52,983 nt of DNA from an uncultured Flavobacteriaceae bacterium (GTDB lineage Bacteria; Bacteroidota; Bacteroidia; Flavobacteriales; Flavobacteriaceae), in NCBI GenBank assembly GCA_905479475.1, contig CAJQMT010000036.1, forward strand, positions 1 through 52,983, written 5' to 3'. Made by a program: the position numbers and the translations under genes. The notes beneath the pieces were generated by a model. It did not search any database. It was given only the letters and a program-made list of their open reading frames with translations, and had not been told where the DNA came from. Of this stretch, positions 7,264 to 16,800 are shown piece by piece (position 1 is the first letter of the stretch; every line of letters begins with the position of its first letter).

Positions 7264-8349
7264 TTGAAGAAAATTGTTCTCATATCCTTTGCTATTTTTT
7301 CCGCACAAGTTGCTTACAGTCAGTCACGCAACTATTCGAACGAATTTTTGAACATCGGAGTCGATGCAGCAGCTTTTGGAATGAGCAAATCTGTTACGGC
7401 GACAACGAGTGATGTCAACGCCATTTATTGGAACCCTGCTGGATTGGCAGACGTTCAAATAGACCAAGCTGCATTGATGCATACTGAACATTTTGCAGGC
7501 ATTGCAAAATACGATTATGTAGCGGCGGCTTTTGCTCCAAAGGAACCGAACGGAGCTGCCTTTGCCGTAGCTTTGATTCGTTTTGGTGTAGATGATATTT
7601 TAAACACGACTGCATTGATCAATAGCAATGGAGATATCAACTATGACAATATCTCTCTCTTTTCTGCCGCAGACTACGGGCTGAATGTAGCTTTTGCAAA
7701 AAGAATGGCAACGTTGAATAATTTACAAGTGGGAATCAACGCCAAAGTCATTCGACGAGTAATTGGCGATTTTGCATCTTCTTGGGGTTTTGGGATTGAT
7801 GCCGGAATCCAATACCAATCAGGCCCATGGAAATGGGGACTCATGCTACGTGACATTACCACAACTTTCAATTCTTGGACCTTTGATGCAGAGAGCCTAA
7901 AAGCCATTCAAAATGCCATTCCCAATCAGAATCAAGAAGCACCCGAAAGCAATGAAATCACATTGCCCAAAGCACAAATCGGTGTAGCGAGATCTTTTGA
8001 ATTCAAAAACAAAAAATTCCAGCTGCTATCAGCAATCGATTTGCATGTCCGATTTACAGAGACCAATGATGTATTCTCATCCAGCAAAATCAGCGGAACA
8101 CCATCCATTGGATTTCAATTGGATTATGATAAAATTGTATTTTTAAGAGGTGGTGTTGGAAATTTTCAAAATCTAGACACCTTCAATGATGGAGACAGTT
8201 CTTTATCTTTTGATCCCAACCTAGGGATTGGCTTCCGCTACCACGGTGTTCAAGTTGATTATGCTTTGTCAAACATAGCTAGTTCTGGAAATGCACTGTA
8301 CTCAAACACCTTTTCTATCAAAGTAGATTTTAACTTCTTGAACAAATGA
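7264..8349 (+). CDS. PorV/PorQ-family outer-membrane protein (PorV2-like, type IX secretion)
   Basis: A 361-residue FadL-like barrel with signal peptide LKKIVLISFAIFSAQVAYSQS. The family opening motifs are present: FLNIGVDAAAFGMSKSVTAT, then AIYWNPAGLADV with a TEHFAG phrase soon after. Many beta-strands follow, and it ends in an aromatic-rich terminal strand (FSIKVDFNFLNK). PorV proteins shuttle T9SS cargo to the attachment complex, and PorV2-type paralogs are common in flavobacteria; T9SS cargo occurs in this window (GH81 enzyme, subtilase). The start is taken as TTG at 7264 because an earlier TTG lies inside the -7 promoter element. The stop overlaps the lnt start as ATGA, so the two are translationally coupled. 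Confidence 0.82.
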   Translation: MKKIVLISFAIFSAQVAYSQSRNYSNEFLNIGVDAAAFGMSKSVTATTSDVNAIYWNPAGLADVQIDQAALMHTEHFAGIAKYDYVAAAFAPKEPNGAAFAVALIRFGVDDILNTTALINSNGDINYDNISLFSAADYGLNVAFAKRMATLNNLQVGINAKVIRRVIGDFASSWGFGIDAGIQYQSGPWKWGLMLRDITTTFNSWTFDAESLKAIQNAIPNQNQEAPESNEITLPKAQIGVARSFEFKNKKFQLLSAIDLHVRFTETNDVFSSSKISGTPSIGFQLDYDKIVFLRGGVGNFQNLDTFNDGDSSLSFDPNLGIGFRYHGVQVDYALSNIASSGNALYSNTFSIKVDFNFLNK

Positions 8350-9935
8350 TAAAAAACTTTCTTTTGGCCCTAACGAGCGGTCTTTTATTCGCACTTTCTT
8401 GGCCAACATATGGCATTTCTTTATTCCTTTTTGTCGCTTTTGTTCCTTTGTTAATTTCCGAATGGAATTTGAGGAAAGCGAACGAAAGACATGTGCGAAA
8501 AAAAGTTTTTTTCAACACCTATGTTTCGTTTTTTATTTTCAACCTAAGCACAACTTGGTGGCTTTATTTTGCCACTCCTTTTGGAATGTGGTTTGCTGTA
8601 CTGACAAATGCGCTTTTGATGAGTTCGGTATTTTTCATATACCATTTGATTGCTCAAAAAACAGATTTTAAAACGAGTATCATCTGCTTGGTAACCTTGT
8701 GGATTGGTTTTGAGAAAATTCATTTGAATTGGGAGTTATCTTGGCCTTGGTTGAATTTGGGGAATGGATTTTCAGGTAGTCACAAATGGATTCAATGGTA
8801 TGAATATACTGGCGTTTTTGGCGGTACTTTGTGGATTTGGATCGTGAATATTTTGCTGTTTAGAGCTTTTGTTTTGTTTCAGCAAAACAAGAATAAAATC
8901 CGTTTCGTAAGGCAACTTATACTCGCAGGAAGTGTTGTAGCGATCGGTGTTTTTTATTCCTTGTATATCTACCACACAACCTATGAATCAGCATCAAAAG
9001 TAGGGGTTATAGTACTGCAACCCAATCTAGACCCCTATACAGAAAAATACGAACACTCAAATCAAAAAATGGCCGAAGATTTGGTTTACATGGCTACGCA
9101 GAAAATAGACAGTGCTGTTTCCTTTGTGATTGCACCAGAAACAACCTTGCCGAGACCTCGTTTGATAAGTACCTTCGAAAATACACCTGAATACAAAACC
9201 ATTCAGAATTTTGTGGACACGCACCAGATTGCCTTTCTCTCTGGAATTACATTTTACAATCAATTTAAGGCACATGAAACACCCAATAAAACAGCGAACT
9301 TTTACAAAAACAGCAAACAGTGGTACAACAGTTTCAATTCTTCGTTTTTCACAACACCCGGACGCTCTTTTGAAACCTATCACAAATCCAAATTGGTGGT
9401 TGGTGTAGAGCATACCCCCTACCGTTCTTTTTTAAATCCCTTACTAGGAAGTTTTATGATTGATTTGGGAGGATTGGTTTCAACACTTAGCACCCAAAAA
9501 GAGCGCGCAGTATTTACAAACGGAAACGAGTCCGTAGGACCGATCATATGCTACGAGTCTGTATACGGTGCCTACGTTACAGAATATGTACAAAAAGGAG
9601 CTACCTTTTTAGCGATACTTACAAACGATGGTTGGTGGAACAATAGCCAAGGTCACAAACAACATTTGAGTATAGCCCGTTTAAGAGCTATTGAAAATAG
9701 GAGAGCTATTGCCCGTTCTGCCAATACAGGTGTGTCTGCTTTTATCAATTCCAAAGGAGATATCATACAAAGTTTGGAGTACAATCAAAAAGGAAGTATC
9801 CAAATAGCACTGCCAACAAACACAAAAATTACCTACTACACCAAACACGGAGATTTTATTTATCGAATTGCGATGTTGACCCTTGTACTTGTGCTTTTCG
9901 GAACATTTACCAAGAAAAGAAAAAGATCTTCATAG
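8346..9935 (+). CDS. lnt: Apolipoprotein N-acyltransferase
   Basis: A 529-residue enzyme that N-acylates the lipoprotein N-terminal Cys at the periplasmic face of the inner membrane. About six N-terminal helices (residues 1-210) precede a nitrilase domain. The catalytic triad is visible: E265 in APETTLP, K347 in YHKSKLVVGVE (with E355), and C402 in PIICYESVYG. TNDGWWNNSQGHKQHL and the LRAIENRRAIARSANTG block are classic Lnt sequence. The ATG overlaps the PorV-like gene's stop by 4 nt. The coupling of a T9SS-type barrel with Lnt links two envelope processes. A second, interrupted Lnt-like gene lies at 50356-51711. Confidence 0.95.
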   Translation: MIKNFLLALTSGLLFALSWPTYGISLFLFVAFVPLLISEWNLRKANERHVRKKVFFNTYVSFFIFNLSTTWWLYFATPFGMWFAVLTNALLMSSVFFIYHLIAQKTDFKTSIICLVTLWIGFEKIHLNWELSWPWLNLGNGFSGSHKWIQWYEYTGVFGGTLWIWIVNILLFRAFVLFQQNKNKIRFVRQLILAGSVVAIGVFYSLYIYHTTYESASKVGVIVLQPNLDPYTEKYEHSNQKMAEDLVYMATQKIDSAVSFVIAPETTLPRPRLISTFENTPEYKTIQNFVDTHQIAFLSGITFYNQFKAHETPNKTANFYKNSKQWYNSFNSSFFTTPGRSFETYHKSKLVVGVEHTPYRSFLNPLLGSFMIDLGGLVSTLSTQKERAVFTNGNESVGPIICYESVYGAYVTEYVQKGATFLAILTNDGWWNNSQGHKQHLSIARLRAIENRRAIARSANTGVSAFINSKGDIIQSLEYNQKGSIQIALPTNTKITYYTKHGDFIYRIAMLTLVLVLFGTFTKKRKRSS

Positions 9936-10003
9936 TAGGAATTTTTACTTTGAAGATATCCATTTTTTTAAGTGGAAAAATGAATCAATTGAAAGATAAA
10001 CCT

Positions 10004-10011
10004 TAAATTTG
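10004..10011 (+). promoter_or_regulatory. -7 promoter element of the aminotransferase-proC-murB operon
   Basis: Reads TAAATTTG, an exact TAnnTTTG match 43 nt before the ATG at 10055, in the 119-nt gap after lnt. Confidence 0.5.
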
Positions 10012-10054
10012 TTCGTTTTGAAAAAAGAAATAATATTAAAAAAGTATACTATTT

Positions 10055-11248
10055 ATGCCATCCATATCAAAAAAAGGAGTTTTAGCGCCAGAGTCACCTA
10101 TCAGAAAACTGATGCCGTACGCCGACGCTGCTTCTAAAAAAGGAACGCATATCTATCACCTCAATATAGGTCAACCAGATATTAGAACACCCAAAGTAGC
10201 TTTAGATGCGGTCAAAAACAATACTATTGAAGTTTTAGGCTACACAACATCTAATGGCTCGGAATCGTATCGAGAAAAACTATCAGAATATTATAGGAGA
10301 AACCTTATAAAAGTGAGTAAAGACGACATATTGGTCACTACAGGAGCTTCTGAAGCCTTGCTTTTTACTATTGCCTGTATCACCGATCCTCATGACGAAA
10401 TTATCATTCCAGAACCTTTTTATGCAAACTATAATAGTTTTGCCATTGCAGAAGGTGTAAATGTAGTTCCCATTACAACTACCTTGGAAGAAAAATTTGC
10501 GTTGCCAGCCATTTCGAAATTTGAAGAGTTAATCACTTCAAAAACCAAGGCAATCGTTATTTGCAATCCGGGCAATCCAACGGGAGTCGTCTATTCAAAA
10601 AAGGAAATTCAGCAACTGAAAGAATTGGTGGTGAAACACGATCTATTTTTGATAGCCGATGAAGTCTATCGAGAATTTGTGTACGACGGAGAAAGGCATC
10701 ATTCTATTTTATTGGAAAAAGGTATGGAAGCAAATGCCATTATGATAGACTCTATTTCGAAGCGTTTCAGTATGTGCGGCGCGCGCATTGGTTGTGTCGT
10801 TTCAAAAAATCAAGAATTTTTGTTTACCATTATGAAAATGGCACAATCACGATTGAGTCCTCCTACCTATGCGCAAATTGCAGCAGAAGCAGCTTTGGAC
10901 ACTCCTCCATCCTATTTTGACGAAGTTGTCCAAGAATACAAGGAGCGACGTAATCTGTTAGTGCAAAAATTAAAAGAAATTGAAGGGGTCACTGTCTTCA
11001 AGCCCAAAGGTGCATTTTACTGTATCGCTTCACTTCCGGTGGAAGATACCGATGTTTTTGCACAATGGTTGTTGGAAGAATTTAGCGATCAAAATGAAAC
11101 GGTTATGGTGGCACCTGCTAGTGGTTTTTATACCACCGAAAGTATTGGAAAAAAACAAATTAGAATCGCCTATGTATTGAATCAGAAGGACTTGATTCGT
11201 TCAGTATCACTTTTGAAAAAAGCATTGGCCATTTACAAATTAAAATAA
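10055..11248 (+). CDS. Class I/II PLP-dependent aminotransferase (aspartate aminotransferase-like)
   Basis: A 397-residue fold-type I aminotransferase. Diagnostic elements are HLNIGQPDIRTP near the start, the TTGASEALLF cofactor-binding stretch, CNPGNPTGVV, IADEVYREFVYDG (the PLP-contacting Asp and Tyr) and the Schiff-base Lys in SISKRFSMCGARIG. In this family the reaction moves an amino group between an amino acid and a 2-oxo acid; the exact substrate cannot be read from sequence. It heads an operon with proC (8-nt gap) and murB (18-nt gap), which hints at glutamate- or proline-related nitrogen use but does not prove it. Confidence 0.9.
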   Translation: MPSISKKGVLAPESPIRKLMPYADAASKKGTHIYHLNIGQPDIRTPKVALDAVKNNTIEVLGYTTSNGSESYREKLSEYYRRNLIKVSKDDILVTTGASEALLFTIACITDPHDEIIIPEPFYANYNSFAIAEGVNVVPITTTLEEKFALPAISKFEELITSKTKAIVICNPGNPTGVVYSKKEIQQLKELVVKHDLFLIADEVYREFVYDGERHHSILLEKGMEANAIMIDSISKRFSMCGARIGCVVSKNQEFLFTIMKMAQSRLSPPTYAQIAAEAALDTPPSYFDEVVQEYKERRNLLVQKLKEIEGVTVFKPKGAFYCIASLPVEDTDVFAQWLLEEFSDQNETVMVAPASGFYTTESIGKKQIRIAYVLNQKDLIRSVSLLKKALAIYKLK

Positions 11249-11256
11249 AGAGATCT

Positions 11257-12057
11257 ATGGAACTGTTAGTTATCGGTGGTGGAAATATGGGTTTTACCTA
11301 TGCCAAATCAATTTTAGATTCAGGAGAAATAGCCTCAGGAAGTATTTCTATTTTGGAGACACATCCTCCAAGAATTGAAGAACTGAAAGAATATTCCGAC
11401 TTCACAATTTACGATTCTATTGCATGCACTTCTTCAGCAGACATTGTTTTTTTGGCAACCAAACCACAGCAATGCAAAGAATTATTTGAGAATATAAAAC
11501 ACCTTGTAAAGCCCAACCAGCTATTCATTTCTGTAATGGCTGGAGTTACGATTGCAAGTATTCAAGAAGGATTGGGAACAAAAAAAGTAGCGCGCGCAAT
11601 GCCTAATTTACCTGCGCAACTTGGAAAAGGAATGACTGGATTTACAGGGGCGAAGGAATTGACCGAAAAGGAACTCAAGCAAGTTCAAAAATTATTGGAG
11701 ACTACAGGGAAAGCGATGAGGGTATCTTCGGAAACTTCCATTGATGCCGTTACTGGGATTTCAGGAAGTGGTCCAGCCTATGTTTTTTATTTTATGCAAG
11801 GAATGATAGACGCTGCGCTCCAAATGGGATTTAATGAAGCAGAGGCCAAAGAAATGGTAAGTCAAACTTTTGAAGGTGCAGTAGCCCAATTCAAGGAATC
11901 GAATGACAGCTTACTTACCTGGATGAATCGAGTGGCTTCTAAAGGTGGTACAACCAGAGCTGCTTTGGACTCGTTTGACGAAAATAACCTAAACAAACTT
12001 ATTCAAGAAGGTGCTTTTGCTGCTCAAAATAGAGCTATCGAATTGGGAAAAAAATAA
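11257..12057 (+). CDS. proC: Pyrroline-5-carboxylate reductase
   Basis: A 266-residue cytoplasmic enzyme that reduces pyrroline-5-carboxylate to proline with NAD(P)H. The Rossmann motif VIGGGNMGF is at the N-terminus, followed by FLATKPQQ, VARAMPNLPAQLGKGMTG, the helical-domain signature AVTGISGSGPAYVFYFMQ and the substrate-site GGTTRAALDSF. Length and order are standard. Second gene of the aminotransferase-proC-murB operon. Confidence 0.95.
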   Translation: MELLVIGGGNMGFTYAKSILDSGEIASGSISILETHPPRIEELKEYSDFTIYDSIACTSSADIVFLATKPQQCKELFENIKHLVKPNQLFISVMAGVTIASIQEGLGTKKVARAMPNLPAQLGKGMTGFTGAKELTEKELKQVQKLLETTGKAMRVSSETSIDAVTGISGSGPAYVFYFMQGMIDAALQMGFNEAEAKEMVSQTFEGAVAQFKESNDSLLTWMNRVASKGGTTRAALDSFDENNLNKLIQEGAFAAQNRAIELGKK

Positions 12058-12075
12058 GAACCGACTCTTTTTACC

Positions 12076-13083
12076 ATGTCAAACATCCAATACCAAATAT
12101 CTCTAAAACCATACAATACCTTTGGAATCGAAGTATTTGCAGATCGATTTATCGCTATACATTCAGAAAAAGAATTGAGCAAAGTTTTGGAAAGCGAGAA
12201 AGACATATTCGTCTTAGGTGGAGGGAGCAATCTACTATTGACCCAAAACATTGAGAAACTTGTTGTTTTGATCCGTAATAAAGGAAAAAAAATAACACCG
12301 GTTGGCAAAAATAAAGTATTGGTCACCTGTGAAGCCGGCGAAGACTGGCATCAATTTGTGTTGTGGTGCATTGAAAATAATTTCGGTGGATTGGAGAACT
12401 TATCGCTTATTCCGGGAAATGTAGGCTCCTGCCCTATCCAGAATATAGGTGCCTACGGTGTTGAAGTTAAGGACACCATTACTCAAGTAGAAGCTTTGGA
12501 AATTGCAACCGGTAAAGCGCACGTGTTTCAAAAAGAGGCTTGCAATTTTGGGTATCGAAATTCTAATTTCAAACACGAATGGAAAGGAAAGTACATCATT
12601 ACTCGTGTCACCTTTGCACTAACGTCTGACAATCACCGTCTCAACACCTTTTACGGAGCCATACAGGATGTTTTAAAAAGAAAAGGCGTCCTACCCTGCA
12701 TCAAAGAAATTAGTGATGCCGTTATAGAAATTAGAAACAGTAAACTCCCCAATCCAAGCGATATTGGAAATAGCGGTAGTTTTTTCAAAAACCCCGTGAT
12801 TTCAAAAAAAGATTTTTCAGCCCTCATACAAAAGCACAAAGACATTCCTCACTATGTCGTTTCGGAAAATCAAATTAAAATTCCTGCGGGATGGTTGATC
12901 GAGCAATGCGGTTTTAAAGGAAAGCGAATCGGAAATACAGGATCTCATGAGAAACAAGCACTTGTATTGGTGAATTACGGAGGTGCCACAGGTACCGAAA
13001 TTTTAGATTTGGCCAAAAATATACAAACTACGGTTGCTACTACATTTTCAATACAACTTGAAATGGAGGTCAACGCAATCTAG
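12076..13083 (+). CDS. murB: UDP-N-acetylmuramate dehydrogenase
   Basis: A 335-residue FAD enzyme that reduces UDP-GlcNAc-enolpyruvate to UDP-MurNAc for peptidoglycan. FAD-binding motifs are FVLGGGSNLLL and GLENLSLIPGNVGSCPIQNIGAYG; the proton-donor Ser is in IGNSGSFFKNP, and a C-terminal substrate loop follows (PAGWLIEQCGFKG). Length and the extra loop around YRNSNFKHEWKGKYII fit the type I (E. coli-like) class. Last gene of its operon, ending just before a hairpin terminator at 13095-13122. Confidence 0.95.
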   Translation: MSNIQYQISLKPYNTFGIEVFADRFIAIHSEKELSKVLESEKDIFVLGGGSNLLLTQNIEKLVVLIRNKGKKITPVGKNKVLVTCEAGEDWHQFVLWCIENNFGGLENLSLIPGNVGSCPIQNIGAYGVEVKDTITQVEALEIATGKAHVFQKEACNFGYRNSNFKHEWKGKYIITRVTFALTSDNHRLNTFYGAIQDVLKRKGVLPCIKEISDAVIEIRNSKLPNPSDIGNSGSFFKNPVISKKDFSALIQKHKDIPHYVVSENQIKIPAGWLIEQCGFKGKRIGNTGSHEKQALVLVNYGGATGTEILDLAKNIQTTVATTFSIQLEMEVNAI

Positions 13084-13094
13084 ACGGTACAAAA

Positions 13095-13122
13095 AAACCT
13101 CTCAGAATTCTCTAAGAGGTTT
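13095..13122. terminator. Hairpin between convergent murB and FN3 lipoprotein genes
   Basis: Inverted repeat AAACCTCT / AGAGGTTT around a 12-nt loop, 11 nt after the murB stop, with A-rich sequence on the left arm side and T-rich sequence on the right. It can terminate in both directions. Confidence 0.65.
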
Positions 13123-13151
13123 GTTTCTAATTATTCTATAAAAATTTGAAA

Positions 13152-13823
13152 TCAGTTTGTTTCAAAATTCCAAATTTGACCAACAGTTTCACCTCCATTG
13201 TTGTCCTTGACTACAACCTTCCAATAGTAACTTTCAGAAGATAGCGTATTGACCGTTTTCGTCGTACTGCTACTGTTTTCTTCAATTTTACTCGTAGGGT
13301 TGTTAGAAGTTCCAAAATACACATCGTAGAGAAGTGTATCCTCGTTATCTGGGTCACTTGCTGACCATTCTAAGACAACTACACCTGAATCGACTATTGC
13401 ACCTAATTCTGGACTAGATGCTATGGGTGCAAATGGCAAATGATTTTGAACGGCTGTCCCTTCTGTATAAAAACGAAATATCGGAGAATATTCGCTAACT
13501 TCTTGACCATCTGTGGCCTGAACACGCCAGTAATAAGCGATCTCATTTTCAAGAACCAAGGTTTGAAGTGTTCCGCTTCCAGAATACTCATAGACCATTT
13601 GTGCAAACTCAGGGTCTGTCGCAACTTCTAAATTGTACGTGATAGCATCACCATTTTCATCAGAAGCTTCATCCCATCTCACATTTACTTGTTTTTCTAA
13701 GCATATCAAATTATCTGTGGGATAACTCAAATTTGGTGTCGTTGGTGCTTTGTTTGTCAAGGTATCTTCCCCACAAGCCACAGATAGTATGGCTACGATG
13801 GTGATATAAATATATTTTTTCAT
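13152..13823 (-). CDS. Surface lipoprotein with two fibronectin III-like domains
   Basis: A 223-residue lipoprotein: MKKYIYITIVAILSVACGED has the lipobox Cys at 17 followed by acidic residues (GED), the Bacteroidota surface-export pattern. Two similar repeats follow (about residues 28-120 and 130-223), each with W-x-A-S-D-x-(D)-x-Y-x-(V/L)-x-(F/V) and a Y-Y-W-(K/R)-V strand (AYYWRVQATD, SYYWKVVVKD), typical of FN3-like beta-sandwiches. Its start is 2 nt beyond the stop of the GH81 gene, so they are co-transcribed and it probably serves the same polysaccharide-use function, for example binding glucan or docking the enzyme. No catalytic motif is seen. Confidence 0.8.
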   Translation of the reverse strand: MKKYIYITIVAILSVACGEDTLTNKAPTTPNLSYPTDNLICLEKQVNVRWDEASDENGDAITYNLEVATDPEFAQMVYEYSGSGTLQTLVLENEIAYYWRVQATDGQEVSEYSPIFRFYTEGTAVQNHLPFAPIASSPELGAIVDSGVVVLEWSASDPDNEDTLLYDVYFGTSNNPTSKIEENSSSTTKTVNTLSSESYYWKVVVKDNNGGETVGQIWNFETN

Positions 13824-13825
13824 GT

Positions 13826-16800
13826 CTATTGTTTTATAATTTTTAATGCAATTGCCTTGTCTAAATGAATTCTAATGAAATAAATTCCAGCAGGATAACT
13901 TGACAAGTCTAGTTGTGTTTTTCCATCAGCAATGGCTTTTTTAACGGTTGACACCAATTGAGAATACACTGTAAAAACTTCAAATAAAATTTCCTCTTCT
14001 GAATTTGGCAATCGAATTTCTACCGATCCTTTTGTTGGGTTTGGATAGACACCAATGTCAGCATACAAATCAATTGTTTTTTGAAAAACACCTTCACAAG
14101 CTACATCTGTATAAACTTCCAACACATCGCCGTTTTTTATCGGCGTGCTAAACGATTTATTCTCCGTAGAAAAAACCTTTTTCCCGTTGATATACACATC
14201 GAAAGGAGCGGTTCCTTCTTCAATTTCAATGGACGCACTTTTGATAGTCTCAGTAGACTTGGCAGCAATATTTACCCCTGACTCTATCTCCAAACTGTAA
14301 CATTGTTGGTAATTCTGACCGACAACTTCGATACACAGCTCGTAATCACCAGCTTCTAAATTTTCCATAGATACGTTCTTATTGACAAACGGATAAGATG
14401 CATCTCCTAATTTCGCAATGTAATTGTAATCTTCCAAAGCGCTGATAGATACAGAACCATTTGATTTGTTGATACAGGTTTCACCATTTACCTCAATCGT
14501 AAAATTATTGGCATCTAATGAAAAACCATTATTGGAAACACATCCTACAGCATCCACAAAAGTATTTGAAGGTGTATTTGGACATTCATCCAACTCATTT
14601 GAGACCCCATCGTTGTCATCATCCAACTGACTGTCTGCGCAGCCATTTGAGTTGACAGCGCTATTTGTAGGTGAATTTGGACAGGTGTCCTCCTTATCGA
14701 TGACACCGTCTCCGTCGGAATCAGCTGGTTCACAACCATCCCCAACTACATATGAAAAGTACTTCGAAGCCACCAAACCACCAGCATACGCAAATTTCAC
14801 CGCATATTGAATAGTTTCTCCAGTTGTAACACCCGCAATGGTCTTCGAAAAAGTTCTTCCTGAAACAAAATCCATTTGTGACTCTTCAAAAGGAGATTTT
14901 TTCCATAAATAGGCAACCAAACCCGGTTTGTCCGTATCCAACAATTCAAAACTTATAGAAACATTTTCTCCGATAGTTTCAAAGGTGGCGGTCACCCCTT
15001 TTGACAGAGATCCCTGTTGTGCTTGCTTTGAGGTTTCTGTACATATTTTTACTTCGTCTACTCGTACATTTATAACATCTGAAAGGCTCGTAGCACCATT
15101 GTCATCTGTTACTTTGGCTGACAAGGTATGATTTCCAGCACTCGCTCCTGTCCAGTCAAAACTGTAAGGTGCACTCGTATCTTCACCTAATTTTGTTTCT
15201 CCATCGAAAAATTCAACACGAGTAACCTGTCCGTCCAAATCGCTTGCTGTTGCAGTAATGGGAATACTGGTTCCTTCTCTATAAACACTGTTGTTGTAGG
15301 GAGTATTGATGACTACTGCTGGCTCTGTATTTCCATTCTCTGAAACAATTACCAAAACATCACTTAAAGATGTGTAGCTATCGTATCCGACAGTCAATGA
15401 AAATTTGTACACCCCTTTTTCCAAGTTGGAAATGGAAGGAGTTGGACTGTTTGTGTCTGATAATGATATTGCCGAGGGTCCATAAACTTGTTCCCAAGTA
15501 TAAGACAATGTCTGATTGTCAGGTCCTGTACTCGCTGTTCCATCTAACGAAGCGGTTGTTTCAGGCAATACCACAGTTACATTTTCACCTGCGTCTGCAA
15601 AAGGTGGTTCGTATCCCAAAGAACCTGCGTAAGCAAACGTCAATTTTCCCAAATTAAATTCTCCATGGTCAAAGCCTATACGGAGGACTTGTTTTCCTTT
15701 GTTAAAAGGGATATTAGAAACTGTCCTTGTTCTAAATGTCGACCAATTTTGAGTGCTGGTTCTACTCACAGAAATAGCATCGCTGATCTTCTTCCCGTCC
15801 ACTTCTAAGAAAAAAGGGCCACCTCCACTTGCATTTGCTGAGGCGTAGTTAAAAGTCAAGTCGTAATTACCTGCATTCGCAACATTGATGGTATATTCCA
15901 CCCATTCTCCTGAAGAAATCCAACCGATGGTGGCTCCTTGTCCGTTTACAGTTTCAGAATCGACAGCCTCTTCGGTTCGAAAATCTCCTTCGTTATGTGT
16001 AGAAAGGTCTACATAGGCGATTTCTTGTCCTTTCCCTCCTTCAAATTTGTCGTAATGTCCAGCTTCAAAAGTTCCTGGTATCGCAATAGGACTTCCTGAG
16101 TAAGGGATTTGCTCTCCAACACGCACAGTTACGGTATTGGTAACATTGAAACGGTCTCCAGAATACACTTTCGCCGACATGCCATGTGTTCCCAAAGAGA
16201 GACTGGCAGCTTTAATTTGATATGGAGCGGATGTATCTTCTCCTAAGAGTGTGCTTCCTTTGTAAAATTCGATTTTTGTAATATCACTTCCAATGGGCTC
16301 CACGAATAAATTCACGCTTCCGTTGGTATAAGCTTGTTGAAAATCAGTTGTCAACACCCCATTTACGTCAGTATCTTTATTTGTCGCCATTTTGTAAGCG
16401 TCCACGGTGAGTTCAAAACCATCTGAAAAAGTAACGGTACGCGCAGTGTTTGAATAGTTGTGTACGACATAGGTATTTTCTCCATCCTTTTCAAAAACAG
16501 CAGTAATTGGATAATTTGCGGTGATTTCAGGTTTTAGCTTACCAAGGGCATTCATGGCATGAAGCCAATGATAAGTTTGAGCATCAGAAACACCAAATTT
16601 CATCACACGGTCTGGATACGAGTTGTACAATTCAATAGCTCTTTCTGGATCTAAAAATGACAAGTACTTCCAAAAGGTATCGTGCCATAAGTTTGGATTG
16701 GTGTCAGAAGTACTTAATATTCCTGTATTGGACTGCAATTCTCCCCATATTTTTTGAAGATATGCTTGGTTTTGACCCAGATAAAGGGATCCTCCATGTA

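Noticed and set aside
14545-14745. TSP3 repeat region of GH81 as a separate repetitive element
   Set aside because: The repetition follows from the Ca-binding Asp-rich protein repeats and is already part of the GH81 gene.
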